DNA of 40,787 nucleotides from a virus: IMG/VR virus record IMGVR_UViG_3300033145_000342, positions 1 through 40,787 of that record; one strand, written 5' to 3'. Both the position numbers and the translations under genes were made by a program. How positions within the stretch are numbered: position 1 is the stretch's first letter; every line of letters starts with the position of its first letter. The notes beneath the pieces were generated by a model. It was not told where the DNA came from and did not search any database. It saw nothing but the letters and a program-made list of their open reading frames with translations. Positions 13,993 to 23,065 of the stretch are shown piece by piece.

Positions 13993-14847
13993 TTAGTTCA
14001 AGGGTAGTACCCTGGGGAGCGCCACTTTCCCGGCCTCCGTGCTGACGATCTCCTTCCCCACAATCGCTACTTCGGTAAGGTGTCCCACCAGAACGTCCCG
14101 GTGGACAACGATCTTAGCGTCAAAGAGTTCCTTTGCCGTCTTGCAGAACCAGGTATCCTCCCCGTATCCGAGCCCGAGTCGAAAGGGCTTTATGTCCCGG
14201 CAGGAGTAGTTGTCGCAACCCGGCGCCACATCTCCGGCGTAGAGGTGGTGGAGTTCGTATGACGGGCACCCCTCGACACGAGCACACCTGCTACAGATGC
14301 AGTTCATGGAGAGGTCTTTGAGGGGGTGCCGGTGGTGTGCGTGGCGGTAGAGGTCGGCGTGTTCGGTGTTCCAGAAAGCGTCGAGAAGCCACCGCTTGAT
14401 GAGCATGAACCCCGTACCCACCACGTCTACCTCCAGCGGGCCGGGCTTTGTCGCTTCTTCCTCTATGGAGCGAAAGGTGGGATTACCGTTCTTTTTGTTG
14501 AGGTTCGGCGGGTTACGGTGATAGGCGACGGGGGAGTACGGCTTACGTCTCATGTGGTACAGGCCACCGGCTATGTCCACGTCGAGTTCATACAGCCGCC
14601 GTAAGCCGTCGGGGGGGATTTCTCCTTGGTCGGAGTCTACGAAAAATAGGTATTCGTGTTGCGTCTCGAATAGATGCTGTACCGCCTCGTTTCTTGCGTC
14701 GTCAAGGTAGGTAAACCCCGTCCAGTGCATATCGACACTCTCGGGCTTCTCGGTTGTCAGATGGTCGAAGATAAACTTCGGCGAGAAGCGATCCATGTGC
14801 GGGGTCGCTATGAGTATGCTTGACTCCTTAAACGGGCGCAGGGCCAT
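13993..14847 (-). CDS. Glycosyltransferase-like protein (GT-A fold)
   Basis: 284 residues. ILIATPHMDRFS at the N-terminus and YLFFVDSDQGEIP (DxD motif, D71/D73) fit a family-2-like GT-A glycosyltransferase, in which the DxD binds the metal-nucleotide-sugar. A His/Cys-rich stretch (CICSRCARVEGC...CDNYSC, about 183-217) suggests an added metal site. In phages such enzymes glycosylate DNA bases, virion proteins or host surface polymers. No base-hypermodification pathway is seen nearby, so the acceptor is open. It is the last gene of the unit driven by the promoter at 15699-15728. Confidence 0.7.
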   Translation of the reverse strand: MALRPFKESSILIATPHMDRFSPKFIFDHLTTEKPESVDMHWTGFTYLDDARNEAVQHLFETQHEYLFFVDSDQGEIPPDGLRRLYELDVDIAGGLYHMRRKPYSPVAYHRNPPNLNKKNGNPTFRSIEEEATKPGPLEVDVVGTGFMLIKRWLLDAFWNTEHADLYRHAHHRHPLKDLSMNCICSRCARVEGCPSYELHHLYAGDVAPGCDNYSCRDIKPFRLGLGYGEDTWFCKTAKELFDAKIVVHRDVLVGHLTEVAIVGKEIVSTEAGKVALPRVLPLN

Positions 14848-15172
14848 CTTGTTCCTCTGGCGGTGGCTGTGGCGGTTGTATCTGCTGCAAGAGGTTGTCT
14901 AACAGTACCCGCATCTCGGCGGTTATCATTATCCCCAATGACTCGTTCCACGCCGCGAGTTTGAGAAGGTGGGCGCAGGTCTGCGTGAGGGTGTCCGTCA
15001 CCGACTTGTGAGAGATCATTTCATCTGCGGGTATGTTGTAGGATAGCCGAATTCCCTTACCACTCTTGGCGGTGTACTTGAAGGGCTTGCGGTCGTCTCT
15101 CTTGGTCGGCGCCTCGGGCGCTTGCTCGATCATCTGTTTGAGATCGGGCTTTCCTTCCTGTCCTTCTGTCAT
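14828..15172 (-). CDS. Unknown protein (114 aa)
   Basis: Start at ATG 15170-15172 (MTEGQEGKPDL), after AAGGGAGG; the longer frame is not needed. Acidic N-terminus, a basic middle (KRDDRKPFKYTAKSGKGIRLSYN) with beta-like pattern, a helical centre and a Gln/Pro-rich tail. It resembles nothing I know. It overlaps the glycosyltransferase gene by 20 bp, so the two are probably co-translated. Confidence 0.6.
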   Translation of the reverse strand: MTEGQEGKPDLKQMIEQAPEAPTKRDDRKPFKYTAKSGKGIRLSYNIPADEMISHKSVTDTLTQTCAHLLKLAAWNESLGIMITAEMRVLLDNLLQQIQPPQPPPEEQDGPAPV

Positions 15173-15209
15173 TCTGCCTCCCTTAATAGAGGGTGGCCGG
15201 GGTTGGTTA

Positions 15210-15671
15210 TCAAGAAAGGAGGAACTTTGAGGGTTCCAACTCACTGACCCCGGCCAAGCTATACCCAGCTATGGCGACACCCGCCGCATCGTAGATGTCC
15301 TGCGGGTGTCCGTCCTTCACGTTCGACGTGGCGATTATAACATTCTTGACGGTTATCTTGTCGGCTTTCCCATCACCTATTGAAAGCATTTTCCACTTGT
15401 TAACGGGAAGCATGATGTAGTGGATATCATGGTCGATGAGTTGTTGCTGGACACGGCCCACGGCTTCGGATAAACGAATCGTAGTTCTTACGCTACGTTT
15501 AGGGACATAGGGGATCTCCTCTATCGCCGCGCTGTCGATGCCGTACTTGGCCTTGAGGAATCCTAGTTGCTGCGGGTTGTGAAGCTGGTCTACGCAGGCG
15601 AATGAGTTGTTGCCAGTATAAAGGGCGAAGTAGACTTTCTTCGTTGCTACGTCGAATCCGATTACGTTCAT
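15210..15671 (-). CDS. RuvC-like Holliday-junction resolvase
   Basis: 153 residues from ATG 15669-15671, after AGGAGGGGGA. The RNase H-like catalytic acids are in place: D7 in VIGFDVATK, E51/E52 in AAIEEIPY, and D125/D128 in HPQDIYDAAGVAIAGY, the RuvC C-terminal signature. It would cut branched DNA before packaging. It is the first gene after the repeated-motif promoter at 15699-15728, which supports late expression together with the packaging genes. Confidence 0.82.
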   Translation of the reverse strand: MNVIGFDVATKKVYFALYTGNNSFACVDQLHNPQQLGFLKAKYGIDSAAIEEIPYVPKRSVRTTIRLSEAVGRVQQQLIDHDIHYIMLPVNKWKMLSIGDGKADKITVKNVIIATSNVKDGHPQDIYDAAGVAIAGYSLAGVSELEPSKFLLS

Positions 15672-15698
15672 TCCCCCTCCTATGATAACCGTCCCTTC

Positions 15699-15732
15699 AT
15701 TGAAGCACACTCACCGTTTCCCCTGCAATTCG
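15699..15732 (-). promoter_or_regulatory. Phage-specific promoter P1 (CGAATTGCAGGG family)
   Basis: Minus strand: ACGAATTGCAGGGGAAAC, with TTGCAG (15723-15728) as the -35 region, an 18-bp spacer and TTCAAT (15699-15704) as the -10. It is one of four copies sharing the 12-mer and the spacing. The start would be near 15692, about 20 bp before the resolvase ATG. It has the weakest -10 of the four. Confidence 0.6.
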
Positions 15733-15734
15733 TT

Positions 15735-15926
15735 TCAGGCGACACCCTTGCGAGGGAGATATGAACGGTCCCTGCGTTCAGGGTGGGGTACAAAGTCCTG
15801 CTTCACCGCGAAGGGAACCCAACCCTTGCCGATACAGACGTGGCAGGGCCACCAGCATCCGATGTCCTTTCGCCAGAACGTAGCGTGACCATCACACGCA
15901 GGGCACTTTAACCTGTCCTTAGACAT
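15735..15926 (-). CDS. Small zinc-finger protein (63 aa)
   Basis: Start at ATG 15924-15926 (MSKDRLKCPACDG), overlapping the holin gene end by 8 bp. The CPACDG...CWWPCHVCIGKGW pattern resembles one DnaJ-type zinc-finger repeat (CxxCxG). It is the final gene of the long structural/lysis operon; just after it lies promoter P1. Function unknown. Confidence 0.6.
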   Translation of the reverse strand: MSKDRLKCPACDGHATFWRKDIGCWWPCHVCIGKGWVPFAVKQDFVPHPERRDRSYLPRKGVA

Positions 15927-16113
15927 CAGTGCCGCCGACGCGGGGATGCGCCACCTGTGGCGTTCCCACAAACAGCGTTATGAACGCTCCCAGTGAGGTC
16001 GTCAGCGCATACTTGAGGATTTCACTAAACCCAGTGATTGACCCGGCTACGATGCAACCTGCGATAATCGCAAACAGCATCAGTGACAAATACCAGCTAA
16101 CATTCCCTCTCAT
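15919..16113 (-). CDS. Putative holin (two transmembrane segments)
   Basis: 64 residues from ATG 16111-16113, with AAGGGAGAC upstream. A longer frame starting at a TTG without a ribosome site is less likely. Two hydrophobic segments (YLSLMLFAIIAGCIVAGSI and YALTTSLGAFITLFVG) with a short turn and a charged tail fit a class II holin. It follows the amidase and the XhlA-like gene, the expected place for the pore that releases the endolysin. Confidence 0.7.
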   Translation of the reverse strand: MRGNVSWYLSLMLFAIIAGCIVAGSITGFSEILKYALTTSLGAFITLFVGTPQVAHPRVGGTDV

Positions 16114-16165
16114 GTTCCAGTCTCCCTTCAGTAGTTGCTCAAACAGGTACAAGTCGTACCTGATT

Positions 16166-17056
16166 TCAGATAGTCTTAGTCCATTCAACTTGCACCGGCC
16201 CGCCTTTGATGCACTCCACGGTCATTGTGATACCGCTAGACCCGTTACCAAAGAAGGCCACGGCATCCTTATCGTTACCGTCAAACTTGCCCTTCTCATT
16301 GACCTGTGACGGGAGAAGGTCAACGTCCACGGCCTTACAGAAGTCGCCGTTGTAGCGCCAGCCGAAGTAGCGGACAGTGGTGTTCTTGTTGCCGAGATTA
16401 GACACGTTGATCCACAGTATCTTGTTGGCGCTCTTGTCAATCCACGTCCTGGTTCTCGATGTCTCGCCCTTGCTGATAATCTCTGCCCTTGTCGCTAGCC
16501 CCATATCATCCTCCTTTGGTTGCCCTTTCAGGAACGCTTTTACGTCTCGCTTCAACTTATTGTTTAATAGGAATTGCTGTAGTAGTAACCCAGGGCAGGC
16601 CGTAGCATTTCCTGGTATCTGCTTGTGACCCTTAAACACCAACGGGAACCCCTTGAGTCTGTGAAGATAGGCGCATAGCTCCACTAGAGGCTTGTACTGT
16701 GTGAGTTCCATATACTGTCCCTCATAGTAGAAGGTTCCATCACACTCAATCCCAAACCAGTCGTAGCCAGCATTGTAGGCGGCTCCGTTGTTGGAATCCC
16801 ACGGCATACGCCCCTCGAATACCCTCCCGCTCTTGAACACGGTTGCGCCATGCAGAATGTCACGACCTTTGTAGTTGGTGTACGGCCCCATGTGCTGTAT
16901 CTGCCAACGCTTCTGTTGCCTTTTCTCCTGCTCAAGCGAAAGAATCCCGTTGCCGCTAGCGGTGTGGTGGATCAGGAATCCCTTTTTCTTTAAGCCACTT
17001 GGGAGTTTGGACTTCGGCGGCACGGCGTTCCATTCAGTGCGTGTATAGATTCTCAT
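16166..17056 (-). CDS. Endolysin: N-acetylmuramoyl-L-alanine amidase
   Basis: 296 residues. The N-terminal Amidase_2/PGRP domain has zinc ligands in FLIHHTASG (H30 with H31) and in GHKQIPGNATACPG (H144, C154), plus the usual FGIECDG strand. It cleaves the bond between MurNAc and L-Ala in peptidoglycan. The C-terminal 110 or so residues (from TRAEIISKGETSRT) look like a beta-sandwich, possibly for cell-wall binding. No signal peptide, so it depends on the adjacent holin. The stop of the XhlA-like gene lies 2 bp upstream. Confidence 0.92.
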   Translation of the reverse strand: MRIYTRTEWNAVPPKSKLPSGLKKKGFLIHHTASGNGILSLEQEKRQQKRWQIQHMGPYTNYKGRDILHGATVFKSGRVFEGRMPWDSNNGAAYNAGYDWFGIECDGTFYYEGQYMELTQYKPLVELCAYLHRLKGFPLVFKGHKQIPGNATACPGLLLQQFLLNNKLKRDVKAFLKGQPKEDDMGLATRAEIISKGETSRTRTWIDKSANKILWINVSNLGNKNTTVRYFGWRYNGDFCKAVDVDLLPSQVNEKGKFDGNDKDAVAFFGNGSSGITMTVECIKGGPVQVEWTKTI

Positions 17057-17058
17057 GC

Positions 17059-17388
17059 CTACCTCGCTATCAGTAGTGTCGTGAAGGCGGTTGCCCCTGC
17101 AACTGCCAATGCAGTAAGAGCCACGATGATGTATGCTGTGGCTTGGCTCATGTGCCCTTCCTTGACTTTCCCAACAGCCTTGTTTGTCGAGTCAATCCTT
17201 TTGTGGATACGCAAGTGAGCATCGTGTCCATCTTTGCGCTCCTGCTCGAACTTCATATCGAGCGTATCGAACCGGCGGTTCATGTTATCGGTGAGAGTTA
17301 CGATTGACTTCTTGATGTCCTCACTGTCGCCGTTGACGCCCTTGACATACATGGCGAACTCGTCGCGGCTTACGTAGTCCTCGCCCAT
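17059..17388 (-). CDS. XhlA-like coiled-coil membrane protein (lysis-associated)
   Basis: 109 residues. A central coiled coil (IVTLTDNMNRRFDTLDMKFEQERKD...) ends in one C-terminal transmembrane segment (TAYIIVALTALAVAGATAFTTLLIA), the layout of hemolysin XhlA-type proteins found beside holins and amidases in phages of Gram-positive bacteria. It is probably the second membrane partner in lysis. Ribosome site GGGAAA before the ATG is modest. Confidence 0.65.
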   Translation of the reverse strand: MGEDYVSRDEFAMYVKGVNGDSEDIKKSIVTLTDNMNRRFDTLDMKFEQERKDGHDAHLRIHKRIDSTNKAVGKVKEGHMSQATAYIIVALTALAVAGATAFTTLLIAR

Positions 17389-17399
17389 TGTTTCCCTTT

Positions 17400-18641
17400 C
17401 TAGGTTGCGTACAACATTGCTACGGACATTGATGTGAAGGCAGAACTGGTGCCAGCAAGGTCAACGGTATCGCCACCGGAGTTGCTGGTCGCATAGAGTT
17501 GAATCTCTTGGCCTGCTGTAAGTTCGAGACTTGTGGCAAGATTGTTTGTCAAGCGAGTCCCGTTCGCGCTAGACTGGACAAAGTGATACTCTACGTTGGC
17601 CCCATCAACATAAATCATCCCGTCGTACCTCTTGTCAGCGATAACTGATGTCGTCCATGACACATTAGCGTTGACCAAATACACTCCGTCGTGGGGACAC
17701 ACGTACTTGTGGGTCGCGGTGTTGAAGTTGCCGCCGTGGTCGTAGTCCTCGGCGTCAAGTTCCACCAAGGTAGGCGTAGCACTGACAAGGTTCAACTGGT
17801 TTGCCGACAAGTAAACCCTACAAGCGTCCTGTGCGCTGCCCCCCGAGAGTTGGTCATCGACGTACTTCTTTCGTGCCGCCTCATTGTCCGCTGTGGGATC
17901 GCTTGCGGGAAGGACTGGAACTGATGAGAACGTTTTGATCCCCGCTATAGTCTCGTTGCCTTCCGTATCCACGTGCTTCGCGTGAGGATTGTCGGCGGCT
18001 ATGTGGTCATCCCAATTCCCCTCTTGTGTGAGCGTCGGGATAGCATTCGTGCTACCGTCTCCGATGTCGTCAGCGTCCACCTGGTTAGCCCCACTTCCCC
18101 AGTCGATATGAGTGTCCTTAACCGTGTTGGCTCCGTCTACTATCGCTACCGCCTGTGCAGCCGTAACGGAGTGGGGGTTAGTGGTGTCTGCAATATGAGT
18201 ATCTACATCAGCGTGAGAGTTGGTGCCAATGTTGGACAGTTTGGTGTGGTCTATCTGCGCTCCGTCTCCTCCGTCATGGTCGTGGCTATCACCATTGGTA
18301 ACACCTTTGGCTGCGGGTGCGTATGTGGCATCGTGATTATGCGTTGCCGTTGCCAGTCCTGCTTCACCCGCGCTCTGGTTGAGCCAGTCGGTACTTGTAG
18401 AGTCATAGGCAAGAACGTCATTGTCGGCAAGGCTGGAAAGGTTAACGTCCTCCAGTTCGTCAAGGGCATCTGCCGCCTGCACATTAGTATCCACATAAGC
18501 CTTGTTAGCGGCGTCCTCGTCCTCTACGGGGTCGTCTGGGAGGTAGATGTGTTGCTTGCGGACCGCCTTTGGGAGAATCCAGTCACGGTCGATCATCGGG
18601 CCGTCGTGGTCGATATGGGAGGCGGGGATACGGTCAGTCAT
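17400..18641 (-). CDS. Tail fibre / receptor-binding protein with C1q-like tip
   Basis: 413 residues. The N-terminal part attaches and contains two DEDAANKAYVD-type motifs ((N)KxYVD, around residues 45 and 265), which mark phage fibre shaft segments. The middle is repetitive with many Asp/His (THNHDATY, DSHDHDGGDG). The C-terminal 135 residues (from RVYLSANQ, with DHGGNFNTATHKYVCP and DGVYLVNANVSW) have the jelly-roll pattern of C1q/TNF-like domains, a common trimeric tip in phage fibres. It likely binds the host surface. ATG overlaps the upstream stop by 4 bp. Confidence 0.8.
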   Translation of the reverse strand: MTDRIPASHIDHDGPMIDRDWILPKAVRKQHIYLPDDPVEDEDAANKAYVDTNVQAADALDELEDVNLSSLADNDVLAYDSTSTDWLNQSAGEAGLATATHNHDATYAPAAKGVTNGDSHDHDGGDGAQIDHTKLSNIGTNSHADVDTHIADTTNPHSVTAAQAVAIVDGANTVKDTHIDWGSGANQVDADDIGDGSTNAIPTLTQEGNWDDHIAADNPHAKHVDTEGNETIAGIKTFSSVPVLPASDPTADNEAARKKYVDDQLSGGSAQDACRVYLSANQLNLVSATPTLVELDAEDYDHGGNFNTATHKYVCPHDGVYLVNANVSWTTSVIADKRYDGMIYVDGANVEYHFVQSSANGTRLTNNLATSLELTAGQEIQLYATSNSGGDTVDLAGTSSAFTSMSVAMLYAT

Positions 18642-21600
18642 AATCCTAACAGCCTCCTTAGTTTTTCAACCTCTGACTCGGGTATGCCACCGCCGCCTGC
18701 GAAGTAGGGCTCCTGTCCGTAGATAGGAACGGGGGCTTCCTCGTAAGAGGGGAGCCTCCCTGCCCTGTATTGGTCACGGGGCATCTTTACCAGTATGCGC
18801 ATCCACCGCTTATTGACATTCTTTACGTCCTTGAAGGTGGGCCAGTTCATCGGGCTCATGGCGCCCTTCGTCCCCTTGTAGAGTTGTACCGCCCTGTTGT
18901 ACCCCGCCGGGGTTATTGAAATCCCCATCTCCTGCATAAACTTATACAGCGTGATTGACGATGGAGGCTTTGCGAGTTCGGGCATCTTGTACTTCTCTGT
19001 GTCGAGATCGTAGACATTAGCGTCCTTGAGTTCGTCCATGATGTCTCGGAGTTCGTACCGCTTTTCTTTTGTCTGCCGCATATACTGTCGCTCCCAGTCA
19101 AACGGCATGAACTTGACTCCACCGAGGCGAGAAAGTGCCTGCAAGGGAATGTCTGTTCTGTCGGTACGTGTAGTCTGGATGATGTCGTTTAGCCACGGTG
19201 ACTGTGAGGCCGCCCACGCTGTTCCTCCCGGCACCTGCCACACGGGTTGACCGCTGTACTTGTCGGTCGCTAGACGGGGTTCTCCACCTATCCCAAGTTT
19301 TGACAATGGGCTGGCTATGTATTTGGCAAACCACGGGGCGGTGTTCTCGTATTCCTTCGGTATCCCCATCTGCCTTGAAGCGGAACCGGACAGTTTCGCA
19401 GCTGTCATCTTGATAAGCGGGTTGAGAGAAAACAGGAAGTCGTTGGCTTCTCCGAGGTTCCCCATCAAGAGATCGGGGATTTCTCCAAGTTTCGTGAGGT
19501 CTTGAAACGGGAAGTTGGGGTTGAAGTATAACGGATCGCCCTTCCACGACCCCGGCGTTAGGGTAGCCAGAATGTCCTTGAAGTAGTCGGGTAGGAACTT
19601 CTCCGTTTTCTTTACCTGTTCCTCGCCCCACTTGTCCACCCCCGCTTCTCGCAAACTCTCAAGCATCCTCTTGACCCGCATGAACTTCTCGGGTTGCTGT
19701 ACCGCTTGCGATATTTGAAGGGGAATGTTGTGCCTGCCCCAGGAATAAAACGGGATCACCCTCCGCAAGAAGTTCCTCTCAAAGCGGGAGAGGTCAGAAT
19801 AGTCAATCATAAACTTCGCTGTAGCGTTGGCGGCGTGAGGCGATATTCCCGTCTTTGCCATATCGTCAAGGAAAGTCATCATGCGCGCTTGGTTCTCAAT
19901 GTTGCTCCCGAGTTTCTTTCCGTACTTGGTCAAGAGGAAGTTCGGGTCAGTAACGTGAAGCCCCGCTGTCTTTTTAAGTGAGTGTTTGAGGCCGGTAGTC
20001 CACGGCTCTGCTGCCTGTGTCAACTGCCTCATGTCCAGCGCGTTCTCCCCGTGGATACCTGACGTTAGCGCATCTCCCTTGAGCGCCATGCCGTGAAGGT
20101 CTTGCATCCTGCCTACGTCCTTGCCATACAGATGCAAAACATCATCGCCCAGGTTCTTGCCACGCTTTATCCTTCTCGCCTGCTTGCGTAGGTTCATATC
20201 GAAAAGCGGGACACCTGCAAGGTGCATCAAGTATTGGTTTGACAGCCAGTTCCTACCGTGAAACCCCGTGCGCCATGCGGTTGCCTGCACCTTGAATAGG
20301 TTGGTGAGCGGGTCAACCGTGTGCTTGAGTAATGCGTCCACTCCCTCGGCGCCTTTGCCAGCAGAGGGAAGTTGTGACTGGAACAACGCGTCTATCTCTC
20401 TCGGTATGTCTGCTTCGGCGTGTAGGGTGCGTGACATCTGATGACCTACGGGGTCAAGGTCGAGCAGTTCCCCGAACTGCCTTGACGCGGTTCTGTCACC
20501 AATTATGTCCCGTATCTCTTTACCGGACACATCGGGGAACTCTGCTTTGAGTGCTTCCCGCAGGCGGTTAGTGCCGTAGTTAGGCAGCGGTTCCTTGAGC
20601 CGCTTGCCCTTCGTGTAGTCCATCGGCACGTACTCACCCGACTTCCGCAGGTATTCAGTGGTCGTCCCGAGGTCGTCTGCAACCTTTTTGGAGAGGCCAA
20701 ACTTCTCTACCATGAGTCTCCTGAACGCATTGGTAGCACCCTTAGACTCCGAGATTGCCATGCGGTTCATCATTATGTCGAAAAGGTTTGTCTCGTAAAC
20801 AGGGCCATACTTCCCTAACGACTGGACAGGCGTGAGTGACTTTTCTAAAGCGGGGTACATCTGAGCGTGAGTGGGGGTTTCAAATGGTACGGGGGTGGGC
20901 TTGCCCTTCGGGGGTGCAAACCGCCCCGTCACGAACGCCTCATCGCCCCTGACCTTCATCCTCTGAAAACCAGGTGCGCCCACAACGGCCTCTAGCGCCT
21001 CGTCATCAAACGCCGTCATGGTGTAGGTGCGGGTGGGTGGCCCCACCTCACCGGGGTGAAGAATGTCGCGTGTGATGTTTCTGACCCCACGCTTGGCTCC
21101 CGTAACCCCGTACTCGCCTGTCGCGTACCCTTTCCTGATGTCCTCTATTAACCCCGCCGCAAGGTCTTTCCCTGCCATATCCCCCACGTTCCTTGTGAAC
21201 AGGTCGTAGGCAGCACGTTCCACGTCATCGAGGGTTTGTGGGGCCTCGTCCACAACGGCGTTTAGGGTTCTCCATAGCGACTGAGGGTTGAGTTCCTTGA
21301 AGATTGGAGCGGCCTCGTCTGCCGCCATCATTGTCGTGCCCTTTGCCATGCGCCCGAGGTCGCGTAGTTCTTCTGATGCAGCAAGTGTGGGGGCTTTCAT
21401 CATTGGCTTGGCGCTGAAAGCACGGGAGAACTTCTCCATGCCAGGTAACTTCTTTGTGCCCCCCATGAGTTTCGAGAAGGGGGTTGCTACCGCCGCCTCT
21501 ACCTTCTTCAAGAAATCTGGCAATTCCCTTGCGGCGTACTGCCCGTGCTTGCCCTTGCGGAACCCGAGCAACACCTGTTGCCCCTCCATTATCCTCTCGG

Positions 21601-23059
21601 GCATCGTGGCGGCTTTCCCAATTTGACGAATGTCGCCGGTGAGTCCCGCCGTGTTCGCAAGGTCCTGCGCCTTTGAAAGCGACTTTACCGCTCCTGCCGC
21701 ATCCCCCATCACGTTCATACGGTCTGCTTCTCGCACTAATAAACTAACATTCTCGGTCGCCTTGCCGAGTTTCGTAAACTTCCCTGGTGCAGCGATTATG
21801 TTGAGGGGGTCTAGCCCCACCTGGTAAGCAAGGTCTGTTGCTATCTTGAGGTTGGGATGCTCTCGGAGAAGTTTGCCCTCGATCCCCGGCTGCATACTCA
21901 TCTGGTCAACGAGAGAGGTAAACCCGCTCTTTTGCTCCCACGGATCGTTTATCCCCCGCACCGCCCCCTCAACTCCAGCCCCCACGTTCCCGAGTACGGG
22001 GATGCCCGACCACTTCCCCGCCCACGGTTCGTCCTCAAGAAACTTCTCTCTTATCTTGGCGGGCGTTCCCTCCGTTTCCCCCTTTATCGCGGGATATATT
22101 GCATAAGGGTCGCCCATCCCTAGCCGCATCAGGTTCCAGGCTCTAGCGCCCGTAGTCCCTGATACAGCCGAAATACCACCGCCTACTATCTGCGCCAATG
22201 AATCAGCGGCGTTTATCCCCTGCCTGATGGGGTTATACCTGTTGTCCCACCATGACTTCTCCTTGAACTCCCGAGGCTCTTTCCCCAACAGTTCCACAAC
22301 CTGCTCGGGTGTCTTTGCCCCTGATATGTTTGCCGCCTGTGCGGAGAGGAGGGCAAGGTCGCTCACGCTTTCCTCTATCCCCTTGCGTTGCAATTCTGGT
22401 ATTTCCTTGCGGGTGACCAACTGCGATTCACCTTCAAGGTTCGCCATCACTGATTGCTCAAGATTCATTCGCCGTGACTGTTGCAGTACATCACGTAGTT
22501 CATCAAGAACGGTGTCGCTTATCTCCCCACGCCCAGGGATAGGAACCTGCTCAAGCAACTCCGCTTTGCGCTTGGCGTTGTCCATATATGTCCGTAGCGT
22601 GTCCTCGCGGTCGGCAAGCCCGAACTGTAGGCGCTCTGCGTCCTCCGCTTTGTCGGGGGCAACTTCCCCCGAACTGATAGTAAAGTCCAGTTGCAAGCGG
22701 TCGCGCTTTGTGTTCTGGAGTCCACGAACCATTGAGCGGTAGTCCTTTGTGGCATCAATTACCCTACCGCGCTTTGCTCGTTCAAACTCGTCCGTTACGT
22801 TTTCGCGCTCGGTGTACCGTTGCTTGATGTCTATAGTTAGTGTGTTGTAAAGGCGGTCGAGGTCGTAGTATTCCCTATCACGAAAGGGATCCAAGGTGCC
22901 GCGAGTCTTTTTCTTGCTGATACTTGACCCAAGAAACTTTTGCAGTTGAACAACGTCGCCGCCACCCGTTGCGTAGCCTCCGGTTGCAAGAACACTCTGA
23001 TACGGCTTCTTGCGCTTTCTTGTGATGAGCGCCCTAAGTTCGTCAACTTCCGACATCAA
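18638..23059 (-). CDS. Very large virion (internal/ejection-type) protein, 1473 aa
   Basis: The largest gene. Long helical, charged regions occur at the N-terminus (about 70-230), an amphipathic/hydrophobic stretch with Gly (about 285-330), then alternating helical domains; near residue 930 WRTGFHGRNWLSNQYLMHLAG is distinctive. No protease, lysozyme or polymerase motif was identified. In short-tailed phages, proteins of this size next to the tail genes are internal virion proteins ejected with the DNA, or large polyvalent proteins. It lacks a clear tape-measure pattern (no long hydrophobic repeat). The function assignment is by position and size. Confidence 0.7.
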   Translation of the reverse strand: MMSEVDELRALITRKRKKPYQSVLATGGYATGGGDVVQLQKFLGSSISKKKTRGTLDPFRDREYYDLDRLYNTLTIDIKQRYTERENVTDEFERAKRGRVIDATKDYRSMVRGLQNTKRDRLQLDFTISSGEVAPDKAEDAERLQFGLADREDTLRTYMDNAKRKAELLEQVPIPGRGEISDTVLDELRDVLQQSRRMNLEQSVMANLEGESQLVTRKEIPELQRKGIEESVSDLALLSAQAANISGAKTPEQVVELLGKEPREFKEKSWWDNRYNPIRQGINAADSLAQIVGGGISAVSGTTGARAWNLMRLGMGDPYAIYPAIKGETEGTPAKIREKFLEDEPWAGKWSGIPVLGNVGAGVEGAVRGINDPWEQKSGFTSLVDQMSMQPGIEGKLLREHPNLKIATDLAYQVGLDPLNIIAAPGKFTKLGKATENVSLLVREADRMNVMGDAAGAVKSLSKAQDLANTAGLTGDIRQIGKAATMPERIMEGQQVLLGFRKGKHGQYAARELPDFLKKVEAAVATPFSKLMGGTKKLPGMEKFSRAFSAKPMMKAPTLAASEELRDLGRMAKGTTMMAADEAAPIFKELNPQSLWRTLNAVVDEAPQTLDDVERAAYDLFTRNVGDMAGKDLAAGLIEDIRKGYATGEYGVTGAKRGVRNITRDILHPGEVGPPTRTYTMTAFDDEALEAVVGAPGFQRMKVRGDEAFVTGRFAPPKGKPTPVPFETPTHAQMYPALEKSLTPVQSLGKYGPVYETNLFDIMMNRMAISESKGATNAFRRLMVEKFGLSKKVADDLGTTTEYLRKSGEYVPMDYTKGKRLKEPLPNYGTNRLREALKAEFPDVSGKEIRDIIGDRTASRQFGELLDLDPVGHQMSRTLHAEADIPREIDALFQSQLPSAGKGAEGVDALLKHTVDPLTNLFKVQATAWRTGFHGRNWLSNQYLMHLAGVPLFDMNLRKQARRIKRGKNLGDDVLHLYGKDVGRMQDLHGMALKGDALTSGIHGENALDMRQLTQAAEPWTTGLKHSLKKTAGLHVTDPNFLLTKYGKKLGSNIENQARMMTFLDDMAKTGISPHAANATAKFMIDYSDLSRFERNFLRRVIPFYSWGRHNIPLQISQAVQQPEKFMRVKRMLESLREAGVDKWGEEQVKKTEKFLPDYFKDILATLTPGSWKGDPLYFNPNFPFQDLTKLGEIPDLLMGNLGEANDFLFSLNPLIKMTAAKLSGSASRQMGIPKEYENTAPWFAKYIASPLSKLGIGGEPRLATDKYSGQPVWQVPGGTAWAASQSPWLNDIIQTTRTDRTDIPLQALSRLGGVKFMPFDWERQYMRQTKEKRYELRDIMDELKDANVYDLDTEKYKMPELAKPPSSITLYKFMQEMGISITPAGYNRAVQLYKGTKGAMSPMNWPTFKDVKNVNKRWMRILVKMPRDQYRAGRLPSYEEAPVPIYGQEPYFAGGGGIPESEVEKLRRLLGL

Positions 23060-23065
23060 CGCTCC

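Noticed and set aside
17094-17102. CCCCTGCAA (TTGCAGGGG on the minus strand) inside the XhlA-like gene as another promoter-family member.
   Set aside because: It lacks the flanking CGAA, lies inside a coding region, and the hexamer at 18 bp (CACTAC) is not a -10.
17973-18707. A 244-codon plus-strand frame opposite the fibre gene.
   Set aside because: Shadow of the fibre gene; no ribosome site, and the fibre frame has clear shaft motifs and a C1q-like tip.
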